Of a stretch of DNA of 64,000 nt, positions 40,167 to 48,507 are shown piece by piece. The translations under genes and the position numbers were made by a program. The notes beneath the pieces are model-generated. The model was given only the letters and a program-made list of their open reading frames with translations, was not told the origin of the DNA and did not search any database. This DNA is from Actinomycetota bacterium (GTDB lineage: Bacteria; Actinomycetota; Actinomycetes; JACCUZ01). The stretch is from the NCBI GenBank assembly GCA_030841035.1, contig JAVEDI010000051.1:1-64000 (forward strand). Direction: 5' to 3'. Within the stretch, counting starts at the first letter, position 1. Every line of letters starts with the position of its first letter.

Positions 40167-41117
40167 CTACAGGGCGCGGTAGTCACGTCCGGCGTAGCGC
40201 GGGCCGTGCCGTTCGATCCGCACTCCCGAGAGCTCGATCATCCGCACGGCGCGGTAGCGATGCCCCCGGTAGGGCTCGAGCAGCTCGAGCATCGCGTCGT
40301 CGTCGACCCGCTCGCCGACCAGGGCGGTGCCCACCAGCGAGGACAGGTGGTAGTCGCCCACCGACACGGCGTCCGGGTCCCCCAGCGCCCGCTGCGCGAC
40401 CTCCGCCGCGGTCCAGGCACCGATGCCCGGCAGCGTCCGCAGCCGCGCCCCGGCCACGTCGTGCGGCAGGTCGCTGACGGCCTCGAGCCGGCCGGCCGCG
40501 CCCGCCGCCGTGACCACGGTGCGCGAGCGTGAGCTGTCGACGCCCGCACGGTGCCACTCCCAGGACGGGACCCGTCGCCACACCTCCGGTGCCGGCGGTA
40601 TGCGCATGCCCGGCGGCAGCAGTGCGGCCGGGCCGGGCGCGGGCTCGCCGTAGCGGCGCAGCAGGTGCCGCCACGCTCCCCACGCCTCCCGGCCGGTGAC
40701 CTTCTGCTCGAGCACGGCAGGCACCAGCGCCTCCATCACCTGCCCGGACCGCGGCACCCGCCAGCCCCGGTGCCGCCGCCACGCCTCCCGGATGCAGGGG
40801 TGGCGGGGGGTGAAGCCGCAGGCCTCGTCGTGCGCGCCGAGGAGGGCCGGCAACGCGTGCAGCGCCCAGGCCGCGCCGGGCCCCCACGCGCTGGCCCGCA
40901 CGGCGCAGGGCGAGATCGAGGCGATCCGCACGGTGGCGGGGCCCTCGGGCGTCCGGGTGGCGCGCCACACCTCACCGCGGGCCACCCGCATGGTCGGGTC
41001 CCCCGACCCCCGGCGCATCGGCCCGAGCGTGGTGGCCAGGTCGAGCTCGCGCTCCGCCCGCCAGGTCCGGCTGCGGGTGCGGGTGCGGGCGGAGGTACGG
41101 GTGCCCGGGACCGTCAC
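40167..41117 (-). CDS. AlkA-like DNA-3-methyladenine glycosylase (HhH-GPD)
   Basis: A 316-residue base-excision repair enzyme. The helix-hairpin-helix RTLPGIGAWTAAEV and the catalytic-type Asp in DAVSVGDYHLSSLVG (about 225-260) define the HhH-GPD superfamily; QVMEALVPAVLEQKVTGREAWGAWRHLL is the usual preceding helix pair. It removes alkylated bases such as 3-methyladenine. The N-terminal 30 residues are very Arg/Thr-rich and may not be part of the fold. GTG 41117 chosen; a start at the MRRGSG or later Met is possible. Divergent from the DUF3105 gene. It is a second repair glycosylase in the window. Confidence 0.9.
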   Translation of the reverse strand: MTVPGTRTSARTRTRSRTWRAERELDLATTLGPMRRGSGDPTMRVARGEVWRATRTPEGPATVRIASISPCAVRASAWGPGAAWALHALPALLGAHDEACGFTPRHPCIREAWRRHRGWRVPRSGQVMEALVPAVLEQKVTGREAWGAWRHLLRRYGEPAPGPAALLPPGMRIPPAPEVWRRVPSWEWHRAGVDSSRSRTVVTAAGAAGRLEAVSDLPHDVAGARLRTLPGIGAWTAAEVAQRALGDPDAVSVGDYHLSSLVGTALVGERVDDDAMLELLEPYRGHRYRAVRMIELSGVRIERHGPRYAGRDYRAL

Positions 41118-41165
41118 GCCACCAGTGTCGTACGTCGGGTGCCCCGCGCGCGCGGGCAGGTCTCG

Positions 41166-41171
41166 TAGACT
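41166..41171 (+). promoter_or_regulatory. Probable -10 element TAGACT of the DUF3105 gene
   Basis: TAGACT stands 89 nt before the GTG at 41255, giving a leader of about 75-80 nt. The leader carries GAGAGAGACCCGAGA ahead of the start. Confidence 0.5.
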
Positions 41172-41254
41172 CGGGGCGAGGGAGGGCACTCGACCGACGG
41201 GTGCCGGCAGGACGACCCGCCGACACGCAGGCAGCGAGAGAGACCCGAGACACC

Positions 41255-41974
41255 GTGGCGAACAAGCCCAAGAGCACCAAGACCGCAGAGAAGGACCGCC
41301 GCGCCCGCATCGAGGCGATGCGGCGCGAGCAGCAGGCCAAGGAGCGACGCAAGAGCACGACCTTCGTCGTGCTGGCGATCGTGATCGGCCTCGGGCTCGT
41401 CTCGGCCGCGGCGGTGCCGGCCTACCTCTCCAAGCGCAACGACCCGGCCAACAAGGCGCTGTCGTCCTTCGGGGTCTCGACGGCAGCCGCCTCGTGCAGT
41501 GCGCCGACGAACGACACACCGACCGGCGGCCAGGACCACAAGGCCCAGGGCACCGTGATCAAGTACGCCGACGTGCCGCCGTCCTCGGGGCCGCACTGGG
41601 CGACCCCGGTGCTCAGCTCCCGGCCGTTCTACTCGGCGACCGACCGCCCGGCGATGGAGCAGCTGGTCCACAACCTCGAGCACGGCTACACGGTGCTCTG
41701 GTACGACAAGACGATCAAGGGCGCGCAGCTGGCCGCCCTCAAGGACATCGCCAGCAGCGCCCGCTCCCAGAGCGCCGTCGGCCCGAGCAAGTTCATCGTC
41801 TCGGCGTGGGACACCGCCTACGGCACCTTCCCGCAGGGCAAGCACGTCGCCATGTCGCACTGGGGCGCGAAGACGGCCCACCGCCAGCTCTGCGGCAAGG
41901 TCAGCGGCGCGGCCGTCGGCTCGTTCATCAAGAAGTTCCCCTACACCGACGCCCCCGAGCCGGCCGGCGCCTGA
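41255..41974 (+). CDS. DUF3105 family membrane-anchored protein
   Basis: A 239-residue protein. The N-terminus is highly charged (KSTKTAEKDRRARIEAMRREQQAKERRKS), then one membrane helix (about 38-58, TTFVVLAIVIGLGLVSAAAVPAYL) and an outer DUF3105 domain with the hallmark SSGPHWATP, LVHNLEHGYTVLWY (H-N-x-E-H-G) and a C-terminal VAMSHWGAKTAHRQLCG. Two Cys in the outer part (CSAPTND and QLCGKV) may pair. The H/E cluster suggests metal binding. Function unknown. GTG 41255 is preceded by GAGAGAGACCCGAGACACC. Convergent with manC 36 bp away. Confidence 0.9.
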   Translation: MANKPKSTKTAEKDRRARIEAMRREQQAKERRKSTTFVVLAIVIGLGLVSAAAVPAYLSKRNDPANKALSSFGVSTAAASCSAPTNDTPTGGQDHKAQGTVIKYADVPPSSGPHWATPVLSSRPFYSATDRPAMEQLVHNLEHGYTVLWYDKTIKGAQLAALKDIASSARSQSAVGPSKFIVSAWDTAYGTFPQGKHVAMSHWGAKTAHRQLCGKVSGAAVGSFIKKFPYTDAPEPAGA

Positions 41975-42010
41975 CCCCGCCGACCTCGCCCGGGACGCCG
42001 GCTGCGGCGG

Positions 42011-43093
42011 TCAGGCCGAGGCCTCGTCGCTGGAGAAGCGCAGCGCCTTCGGTGGCAGGCGTGCGTCGGTCCACACCCGCGCGCCGGCCAGCAGCTCGTT
42101 GTCGGCCCCGACCCGGGCCCGGTCGCCGATGACGGCTCCCACCAGCACGGTGCGGTCGCCGATCTGCGCGCCGCGGCCGACGACGCTGTCCCGCAGGGCG
42201 GCTCCCTCGCCGACGACCGCGCCGTCGAGCAGCACGCTGCCCTCGACCGTCGCACCGGCGCCGACGACCGCGCCGGCACCGACCGTCGTACCGCCGCACA
42301 GCACGGCGTCGGTCGCGACCCGCGCCGTCGGCAGCACCAACCACTCGCCCGTCGGGCCCGGCAGCGCCGGTGAGTGCAGCCGGCCGAGCACCAGGTCGCA
42401 GGAGCCCCGCACGAAGGCCGCCGGCGTGCCGAGGTCGAGCCAGTAGGCCTGCTCGACGTGACCGACCACGAGCGCCCCGTCGCGCAGCAGGCCGGGGAAG
42501 GTCTCGCGCTCCACCGAGACCTTGCGGCCGGCCGGGATCGCGTCGATGACCCGCCGGTTGAAGATGTAGCAGCCCGCGTTGACCCGGTCGGTCACCGGCT
42601 CGGGGGTCTTCTCGAGGAACGCCGTCACGCGACCGGACTCGTCGGTCGGCACGCAGCCGAACGCGCGCGGATCCTCGACCACGGTCAGGTGCAGGCTCAC
42701 GTCGGCCCCGGCAGACCGGTGGGCGTCGAGCTGGGCCCGCAGGTCGTGGCCGCTCAGGACGTCACCGTTGAGGATGACCACCGGGTCGTCGGGACCGCTC
42801 TGCAGCAGGTCGAGCACGTTGCGGATGCCGCCGCCCGTGCCGAGCGGCTCGGTCTCGGTGACGTAGTCGACGCGCAGCCCCAGGTCGCGCCCGTCACCGA
42901 TGCCCCGCTGGAAGACCTCCGGGCGGTACGACGTCGCGAGCACCACGTGGTCGATCCCCGCGTCGCGGGCCCGGGCCAGCACGTGGTGCAGGAAGGGGAC
43001 GCCGGCCGTCGCCAGCATCGGCTTGGGAGTCTCGACCGTGAGCGGGCGCAGCCGGGTGCCCTTGCCGCCCACGAGCAGGACCGCCTCGGTCAC
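42011..43093 (-). CDS. manC: Mannose-1-phosphate guanylyltransferase-like sugar nucleotidyltransferase
   Basis: A 360-residue enzyme that likely makes GDP-mannose from mannose-1-P and GTP. The N-terminal Rossmann domain carries VLLVGGKGTRLRPLTVETPKPMLA and VVILNGDVLSGHDL; the C-terminal part is a left-handed parallel beta-helix of hexapeptide repeats (GAVVGAGATVEGSVLLDGAVVGEGA). This matches actinobacterial ManC (Rv3264c, from memory) more than glucose-1-P thymidylyltransferase. ATG 43093. Completes the isomerase-manB-manC pathway for the glycosyltransferases that follow. Confidence 0.88.
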   Translation of the reverse strand: MTEAVLLVGGKGTRLRPLTVETPKPMLATAGVPFLHHVLARARDAGIDHVVLATSYRPEVFQRGIGDGRDLGLRVDYVTETEPLGTGGGIRNVLDLLQSGPDDPVVILNGDVLSGHDLRAQLDAHRSAGADVSLHLTVVEDPRAFGCVPTDESGRVTAFLEKTPEPVTDRVNAGCYIFNRRVIDAIPAGRKVSVERETFPGLLRDGALVVGHVEQAYWLDLGTPAAFVRGSCDLVLGRLHSPALPGPTGEWLVLPTARVATDAVLCGGTTVGAGAVVGAGATVEGSVLLDGAVVGEGAALRDSVVGRGAQIGDRTVLVGAVIGDRARVGADNELLAGARVWTDARLPPKALRFSSDEASA

Positions 43094-43129
43094 CGCGCGA
43101 GGCTCACGCGGGCCAGCTCCGACCGACGG

Positions 43130-44311
43130 TCACACCGTGACCTCGGCGGCCGCCGCGCGCTCGTAGGTGCGCAGGTGCGCGCTCGCCGAGCCGTCCCAGG
43201 TGAACGCGCGCGCCCGGGCCTGGCCGGACACGCTCAGCGCCCGGCGGCGTTCGGGGTCCTCGATCAGCGCGCGCAGCGTGGCCGCGATGCTGTCGGCGTC
43301 GGGCTCGGTGTACTCGACCGCGTCGCCGCCCACCTCGGGCAGCGAGAGCCGCCGCGCGGTCATGACCGCCGCACCGCAGGCCATCGCCTCCAGCACGGGC
43401 AGGCCGAAACCCTCGGCCTTGCTCGGGTAGGCCACGATCATCGCGCCGCCGAGCAGCCCGGGCAGGTCGGCGGGCCGCAGGTAGCCCGGCCGCACGATCT
43501 TCAGGTGCGCGGGCACCTCGGCGATCGCCTGGTCGACGCCGTCGTCCCAGCCGCTGCTGCCGGCGAGCACCAGCGCAGGCGGGTCGGGCAGGCCGTCGAC
43601 GGCCTTGACCCAGCCGCGCACCAGGTCGGGCACGTTCTTGCGGCGCTCGAGCACCCCGAGGAAGGCGATGTAGGGCCGGCCGTGCAGCCCCAGGCGGTCA
43701 CTGACCCGCCGGGCCTCGACGTCGGAGGGCGGGTGGAACGTCGAGAGGTCGACGCCGTGCGGGACGACGTCGATGCGCTGCGGGTCGGCGTCCAGCAGCC
43801 GCACAAGCTCGTCGCGGGTGGCGTGCGAGGGTACGACGACACGGGTCGCCCGCCGGATGGCGGTGCGGGTGGCCGACCGGTAGAAGCCGGCACGCACCGA
43901 GCTGTGCAGCTCGGGCTCGGAGAAGAACGTGACGTCGTGCAGCGTCACGACGACGGGGACGGAGGCGTGCAGGGGCATCGTGTAGTACGGCGAGTGGATC
44001 ACCTGCGCGTTGACCTGCTGCGCGACCAGCGGCAGCCCGGTCTGCTCCCAGGCGAGGCGGGCCGGGCGGTGGGAGATCGCCGACGGTCCCGCGATCACCT
44101 CGAGGCCCGGCGAGAGCCGCGAGAACCGCTCCGCGTCGGAGCGCTGGCTGACGACCGCGACGTCCACACCAGCACCGGCGAGGGCGCCGATGAGACCGTC
44201 GACGTAGCGCCCGACCCCTCCGCGGTCGGCCGGGACCGCCGTCGCGTCGAGGAGCACGCGCGGGGTGGACGACGACACCGGGGGCTTCACTCCTGACGAG
44301 ACGATCTGCAC
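43130..44311 (-). CDS. Family 4 glycosyltransferase
   Basis: A 393-residue GT-B enzyme. Donor domain motifs: YIAFLGVLERRKNVPDLVRGW, YPSKAEGFGLPVLEAMACGAAVMTAR (E-x7-E: the phosphate and sugar-binding loop) and YTEPDADSIAATLRAL. The N-terminal acceptor domain begins RVLLDATAVPADRGGVGRYVDGL. It resembles mannosyltransferases of the PimB/WcaI type. GTG 44311; ATG alternatives are absent. A TAGGCT -10 (complement of 44331-44336) lies about 20 nt upstream. It is 36 bp upstream of manC on the same strand and they may be co-transcribed. Confidence 0.92.
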   Translation of the reverse strand: MQIVSSGVKPPVSSSTPRVLLDATAVPADRGGVGRYVDGLIGALAGAGVDVAVVSQRSDAERFSRLSPGLEVIAGPSAISHRPARLAWEQTGLPLVAQQVNAQVIHSPYYTMPLHASVPVVVTLHDVTFFSEPELHSSVRAGFYRSATRTAIRRATRVVVPSHATRDELVRLLDADPQRIDVVPHGVDLSTFHPPSDVEARRVSDRLGLHGRPYIAFLGVLERRKNVPDLVRGWVKAVDGLPDPPALVLAGSSGWDDGVDQAIAEVPAHLKIVRPGYLRPADLPGLLGGAMIVAYPSKAEGFGLPVLEAMACGAAVMTARRLSLPEVGGDAVEYTEPDADSIAATLRALIEDPERRRALSVSGQARARAFTWDGSASAHLRTYERAAAAEVTV

Positions 44312-44330
44312 TGGCTACTCGGTTGCACGC

Positions 44331-44336
44331 AGCCTA
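44331..44336 (-). promoter_or_regulatory. Probable -10 element TAGGCT of the GT4-manC unit
   Basis: The complement of 44331-44336 is TAGGCT; GTGACA lies 15 bp upstream of it. Leader would be about 13 nt. Confidence 0.4.
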
Positions 44337-44399
44337 CGCCGCCGACCGCCCTGTCACCCCGCACCCGTGCGATCAACTTGTGGGTGGGTCGCCGACCCG

Positions 44400-46427
44400 T
44401 CAGCCGGCGAAGCCGACGGTCCGCGACACGGGGCCGCCGCCCACTCTGTTGCGCAGGTAGAACGTCCGGCCGCGCGCGACCCCGGCGGTCATCCGCCGGT
44501 CGCCGTTCCAGTCGCCGGGCAGGGCGAGGTCGGCCGGGAGGCCGTAGCGGAAGCTGCGGGTGACCGCGCCGGTCTTGAGCCGGTCGCGCAGCAGCCAACG
44601 CCCACCCCGGACCACGCCGACCGTCGTCGTCCCGTTGCCGTCCCAGTCGCCGACCACGGGCCGGTCGGTGGCGGCGCCGTACCGGAACGACGCCTGGGTG
44701 CGACCTGCGGTGGCCGTCGCCCGCAGCAGCCACCGGCCCGAGCGGACCACTCCGATGCCCAGCGTCGTGCCGTTCCAGCGGCCGACCACCGGGCGGTCGC
44801 CCTTCGTGCCGAAGGTGAAGGACGTGTCCAGCGGGCCCTCGCCCCTGCCCTTGCGCACGAACCAGCGCCCGGACCGGAAGATGCCGATGTCCTCGGTGCC
44901 GTCACGGTTCCAGTCGCCCACGACCGGGACGTCGCCCGGCTTGCCAAGCCGCAGTCGCTTGGTCCACCTGCCGTCGACCAGCAGCGCGGCCTCGCCGCCC
45001 CGCCACCAGCCCAGGTCGTCGTCGCCGTCCCCGTCCCAGTCGCCCACGACGGGCACGGCGGGCGCGCCGCCGATGCGGCGCAGCGAGATCGTGAAGCCCG
45101 GTGAGGGCAGGCCCAGCGCCTGGCGCACGTCCCAGCCCTCGACCTGGCGGGTGACGAGCGCGCCGTTCTGGAAGCCGGTGATGCGCACCCCCTCGGTCCG
45201 GGCGTCGGTGCCGCGGGCGGGGACCGAGATGCTGCTCAGCCGCTCGTAGCCCAGCGCCGTCGCGAGTGCCGACCAGGTGTACGCCGCCGCCCACGACCGC
45301 TTGGCCGGCGGGTTGCTCGAGGCCATCTCCCAGGCCGAGTCGTCGATGGAACGCAGGAACGGCGCCTCCTGGCCCCAGACGTAGCGCTCGTCCTCGGAGC
45401 GCCCGCCGTGCGAGGAGGAGTAGTAGGTGTCGATCAGCGCGCCCGTGCCGGTGGCCGTCACCACCTGCCCCGACGTCTCGTCGACCGCCGCCTTCCAGCG
45501 CAGGGCATGTCCCGCGGCGTCCTTGAACGCGCCGTCCTGGGCCTCCTTGGCGTAGCCGGTGTAGTTCTGGTCGGCGGGGGTCGGCATCAGCGCCTGGCCG
45601 GGCCGCTTCGCGGCGTACGTCCGGGCCGCGACCGCCTGGGCCTTCAACGCCTCGTGCGCGCCGTTGGTCCACGAGACCGGCACCTCGGCGATCCCCCACA
45701 GGTACTTGTCCATCGCCTTGCCCTCGGCGTCGTCCTCGATGACCTGCTGGCCGTCGAGCAGGCCGCCGGTGATGGCGAAGCGGGTGTAGCCCCAGCGCAG
45801 CCGACGGTCGAGGAAGATCGAGCTGCCGCGCCAGGTGGTCTCGTGCACCACCGAGCCGTTGTGGCGCAGACGCAGCGTCTGCGTCGGCGTCCCGCCCTGC
45901 CAGAGGAGCTTCTTCGGCGTGGCACCGAGGTCCCACAACGCGTACTTCGTGGCGGTCGCGTCGAGGCGCAGCTGCCACGTGGCGCCCTTGGGCTGCACCG
46001 GGGGGCAGGCGGCCGCGCAGCCGGTGAGCACCCAGGGCACGTCGGCGGTCTCGGCCACGGCGTCGACGCGGTAGCCGTCGCTCAGCATCCGCACGAAGAC
46101 CCGGCCGGGCATGGTCGCGGGCGCCACCGTCGTGCCGGTGTAGTACGTCGTGAGGATCTCGGTGTAGGTGCAGCCCAGTCGGGCCGCGCCCTGGGCGCCG
46201 TACTGGCTCATGCCCAGGCCGTGACCCCAGCCGTGCCCGCGGAAGACCACGTCCCCGCTCGCCGTCCCCTCCGGCACCGCCGCGCCGCCCGGCGCGGGGC
46301 ACTGCGCGGCCGAGGCCGGTGGCACCGCGACGGCGGCTACGCCGAGCGGGAGCGCCAGGGCGGCGGCCAGGACCAGGGCCGTCGAGCGCAGCGGCCCGGC
46401 GAGGCGGCGAGGGGACTGCTCAGACAT
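44400..46427 (-). CDS. Secreted SpoIID/LytB domain protein with C-terminal VCBS/FG-GAP-like repeats
   Basis: A 675-residue exported protein. Signal peptide at about 12-40 ending PPASAAQ. The SpoIID/LytB domain covers about 50-420: GHGWGHGLGMSQYGAQGAARLG, LWGIAEVPVSWTNGAHEALKAQAVAARTYAAK and TGTGALIDTYYSSSHGGRSEDERYVWG are its signatures. SpoIID is a lytic transglycosylase in Bacillus. Five repeats at about 465-675 carry PVVGDWDGDG- or PVVGDWNRDG-type lines and act as a beta-propeller-like surface. ATG 46427 chosen over GTG 46445 because AAAGG lies upstream and the signal peptide fits. A GTCAC direct repeat lies 36-50 bp upstream. Probably peptidoglycan-modifying; catalytic Glu not assigned. 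Confidence 0.91.
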   Translation of the reverse strand: MSEQSPRRLAGPLRSTALVLAAALALPLGVAAVAVPPASAAQCPAPGGAAVPEGTASGDVVFRGHGWGHGLGMSQYGAQGAARLGCTYTEILTTYYTGTTVAPATMPGRVFVRMLSDGYRVDAVAETADVPWVLTGCAAACPPVQPKGATWQLRLDATATKYALWDLGATPKKLLWQGGTPTQTLRLRHNGSVVHETTWRGSSIFLDRRLRWGYTRFAITGGLLDGQQVIEDDAEGKAMDKYLWGIAEVPVSWTNGAHEALKAQAVAARTYAAKRPGQALMPTPADQNYTGYAKEAQDGAFKDAAGHALRWKAAVDETSGQVVTATGTGALIDTYYSSSHGGRSEDERYVWGQEAPFLRSIDDSAWEMASSNPPAKRSWAAAYTWSALATALGYERLSSISVPARGTDARTEGVRITGFQNGALVTRQVEGWDVRQALGLPSPGFTISLRRIGGAPAVPVVGDWDGDGDDDLGWWRGGEAALLVDGRWTKRLRLGKPGDVPVVGDWNRDGTEDIGIFRSGRWFVRKGRGEGPLDTSFTFGTKGDRPVVGRWNGTTLGIGVVRSGRWLLRATATAGRTQASFRYGAATDRPVVGDWDGNGTTTVGVVRGGRWLLRDRLKTGAVTRSFRYGLPADLALPGDWNGDRRMTAGVARGRTFYLRNRVGGGPVSRTVGFAG

Positions 46428-46462
46428 GGAGGGAAGGCCTTTCACGGTGCGTGGGAGGCTGG

Positions 46463-46477
46463 TGTGACGGCAGTGAC
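46463..46477 (-). promoter_or_regulatory. GTCAC direct repeat (MtrA-box-like) upstream of the SpoIID/LytB gene
   Basis: On the minus strand two half-sites, GTCACT and GTCACA, lie 9 bp apart (complement of 46472-46477 and 46463-46468), 36-50 bp before the ATG at 46427. The spacing and sequence match the GTCAC-type nonamer repeats reported for MtrA. Confidence 0.55.
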
Positions 46478-46586
46478 CGGTGGTTCATCGTCCACGATAG
46501 GGCGCCCCGCCCGGTCCTGGTGGCGGAATGATCTGATTTGCCCCACGCCCGTGGCCGGCCGCAGCGCCCGCGCGCCCGGCGCTCAC

Positions 46587-46592
46587 TAGGGT
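46587..46592 (+). promoter_or_regulatory. -10 element TAGGGT of the glycosyltransferase gene, near-leaderless
   Basis: TAGGGT is followed by 9 nt and the ATG at 46602, so the mRNA would have at most about 3 nt of leader. Confidence 0.45.
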
Positions 46593-46601
46593 TGTCCGAC
46601 C

Positions 46602-47726
46602 ATGCACGTCCTCTTCTTCGGCACGTACGACGCCACGGCGCACCCCCGGGTCGCGGTGCTGCGCGACGGGCTGCGCGACGGGCTGGCGGCCCTCGAGCCG
46701 GGCAGCACGGTCACCGAGTGCAACTGGCCGCTCGGGCTGAGCACCGCGGACCGGGTGGCGATGCTGCGGCGGCCGTGGCTGCTCCCGCGGCTGGCCGCCC
46801 GGCTGGCCACCCGCTGGCTGCGGCTGGCCCGCACGGCCCGGCGGCTGCCACCGCCCGACGTGGTGGTGGTGGGCTACCTCGGCCACTTCGACGTGCTGCT
46901 GGCCAGGCGCCTGTTCCGCCGCTGCCTCGTGGTGCTCGACCACCTCGTGGGGGCCAGCGACACGGCGTCGGACCGGGGGGTCACCGGGGGGCTGCTGCCA
47001 CGCCTGCTGCGCGCCCTCGACAGCGCGGCGCTCTCCGGTGCCGACGTGGTGGTGGTCGACACCGAGGAGCACCGTGACGCGTTGCCGCCCGGGCACCGCG
47101 AGCGCGCCGTCGTGGTGCCCGTCGGTGCACCCGCCGGCTGGTTGGCGGCGGGCGACCACGACCGTCGTACGCCCGGCGATGTGCTTCGGGTGGTGTTCTT
47201 CGGCCTGTACACGCCGCTGCAGGGCGCCCCGGTCATCGGCGACGCGCTGGGCCTGCTCGCGGCCGACCCGGTGCGCGTGACGATGGTGGGGTCCGGCCAG
47301 GACCTCGCCGAGACCCGCCGGCGAGCCGCGGGCAACGCGCAGGTCGACTGGGTGGACTGGGTGGCGCCCGAGCGGCTGCCGGGGGTGGTCGCCGAGCACG
47401 ACGTGTGCCTGGGCATCTTCGGCACCAGCCCCAAGGCGTTCCGGGTGGTGCCCAACAAGGTCTTCCAGGGTGCGGCCGCGGGAACCGCCATCCTGACCTC
47501 CGACACGGCCCCGCAGCGGCGGGTGCTGGGGGACGCGGCCAGCTACGTGCCCGCAGGAGACGCCCCCGCGCTGGCCGCCCGGTTGCGCGAGCTCGCCGCC
47601 GACGCCGAGGGGCTGGCCGCAGCGCGCGCGGCCGCGCGGCGGCTCGCGGTCGCCGAGTTCGCCCCCGAGCGCGTCGTCGCCCCGCTGGTGGCACGGCTGC
47701 GCGCCGCCGTACGCACCTCGATCTGA
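46602..47726 (+). CDS. Glycosyltransferase (GT-B fold, family 4-like)
   Basis: A 374-residue enzyme. N-terminal MHVLFFGTYDATAHPRVAVLRDGL; donor domain VVFFGLYTPLQGAPVIGDALGLLA, MVGSGQDLAETRRRA, WVDWVAPERLPGVVAEHDVCLGIFGTSPKAFRVVPNKVFQGAAAGTAILTSD. It lacks the E-x7-E motif of classical GT4 and has FRVVPNKVFQ in its place. Sugar and acceptor unknown. ATG 46602; no binding site, consistent with leaderless initiation. The methyltransferase follows 29 bp later, so a two-gene unit is likely. Confidence 0.9.
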   Translation: MHVLFFGTYDATAHPRVAVLRDGLRDGLAALEPGSTVTECNWPLGLSTADRVAMLRRPWLLPRLAARLATRWLRLARTARRLPPPDVVVVGYLGHFDVLLARRLFRRCLVVLDHLVGASDTASDRGVTGGLLPRLLRALDSAALSGADVVVVDTEEHRDALPPGHRERAVVVPVGAPAGWLAAGDHDRRTPGDVLRVVFFGLYTPLQGAPVIGDALGLLAADPVRVTMVGSGQDLAETRRRAAGNAQVDWVDWVAPERLPGVVAEHDVCLGIFGTSPKAFRVVPNKVFQGAAAGTAILTSDTAPQRRVLGDAASYVPAGDAPALAARLRELAADAEGLAAARAAARRLAVAEFAPERVVAPLVARLRAAVRTSI

Positions 47727-47755
47727 CCTGCTCGTCGCGACCCCAGGAGGACGCC

Positions 47756-48502
47756 GTGCCCGCACCCACCCTGCCCCCGCTGAGCCCGAACGGCTGGCTG
47801 CGCTGGGACGTGGTGGGCCGACTGCTGCCTCCGCCCGGGGCCGATGTCCTCGAGGTCGGCTGCGGTCAGGGCGGCTTCGCGGCCCGGCTGGCGCAGCGGT
47901 ACTCCTACACGGGCGTGGAGCCCGACGGGGTGTCGGCGGCGCGCGCGGCTGAACGGCTGGCGGCGGCAGGTGGCCGGGGCACCGTGCACCACGGCGACCT
48001 GTCGGTGCTCGACCCGGCCGACCGCTTCGACCTGGTGTGCGCGTTCGAGGTGATCGAGCACATCGCGGACGACGGGCAGGCGCTGCGCGAGTGGGCCGAC
48101 CGGCTGCGACCCGGGGGCTGGCTGCTGCTCTCGACACCGGCCTACCAGCACCGGTTCGGGCCCGCCGACGAGATGGTCGGGCACTTCCGCCGCTACGACC
48201 CACCGGTCATGGCGCAGCTGCTGGCGCAGACCGGGCTGCGCGAGGTCGAGCTCGTGCAGTTCGGCGCGCCGCTCGGCTACCTGCTCGAGGCCGGGCGCAA
48301 CGCCGTGGGCAGGCGGCGCCAGGGGCAGCTCGCCGCGGCGCCGATGGCGCAACGGACCGACGCGAGCGGCCGCACGCTGCAGCCGACGAGACCGCTGCAG
48401 GCCGCTGCCGCGCGGTTCGGGACGCTGCCGTTCCGCAGGCTGCAGCGCGCCTTCCCGGACAAGGGACCCGGCCTCGTGGCGCGCGGCCGCAAGCCTGCGT
48501 AG
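47756..48502 (+). CDS. Class I SAM-dependent methyltransferase
   Basis: A 248-residue methyltransferase. Motif I is VLEVGCGQGGFAARLA, motif II LVCAFEVIEHIADD and post-motif AYQHRFGPADEMVGHFRRYDPPVMAQLL, as in Methyltransf_11 and glycan- or lipid-linked methyltransferases. The C-terminal 60 residues are extended and basic. GTG 47756 is preceded by CCAGGAGGACGCC, the best binding site in the region. It follows a glycosyltransferase and precedes a flippase-like gene, so it may methylate a sugar or lipid intermediate. Confidence 0.91.
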   Translation: MPAPTLPPLSPNGWLRWDVVGRLLPPPGADVLEVGCGQGGFAARLAQRYSYTGVEPDGVSAARAAERLAAAGGRGTVHHGDLSVLDPADRFDLVCAFEVIEHIADDGQALREWADRLRPGGWLLLSTPAYQHRFGPADEMVGHFRRYDPPVMAQLLAQTGLREVELVQFGAPLGYLLEAGRNAVGRRRQGQLAAAPMAQRTDASGRTLQPTRPLQAAAARFGTLPFRRLQRAFPDKGPGLVARGRKPA

Positions 48503-48507
48503 CACGG

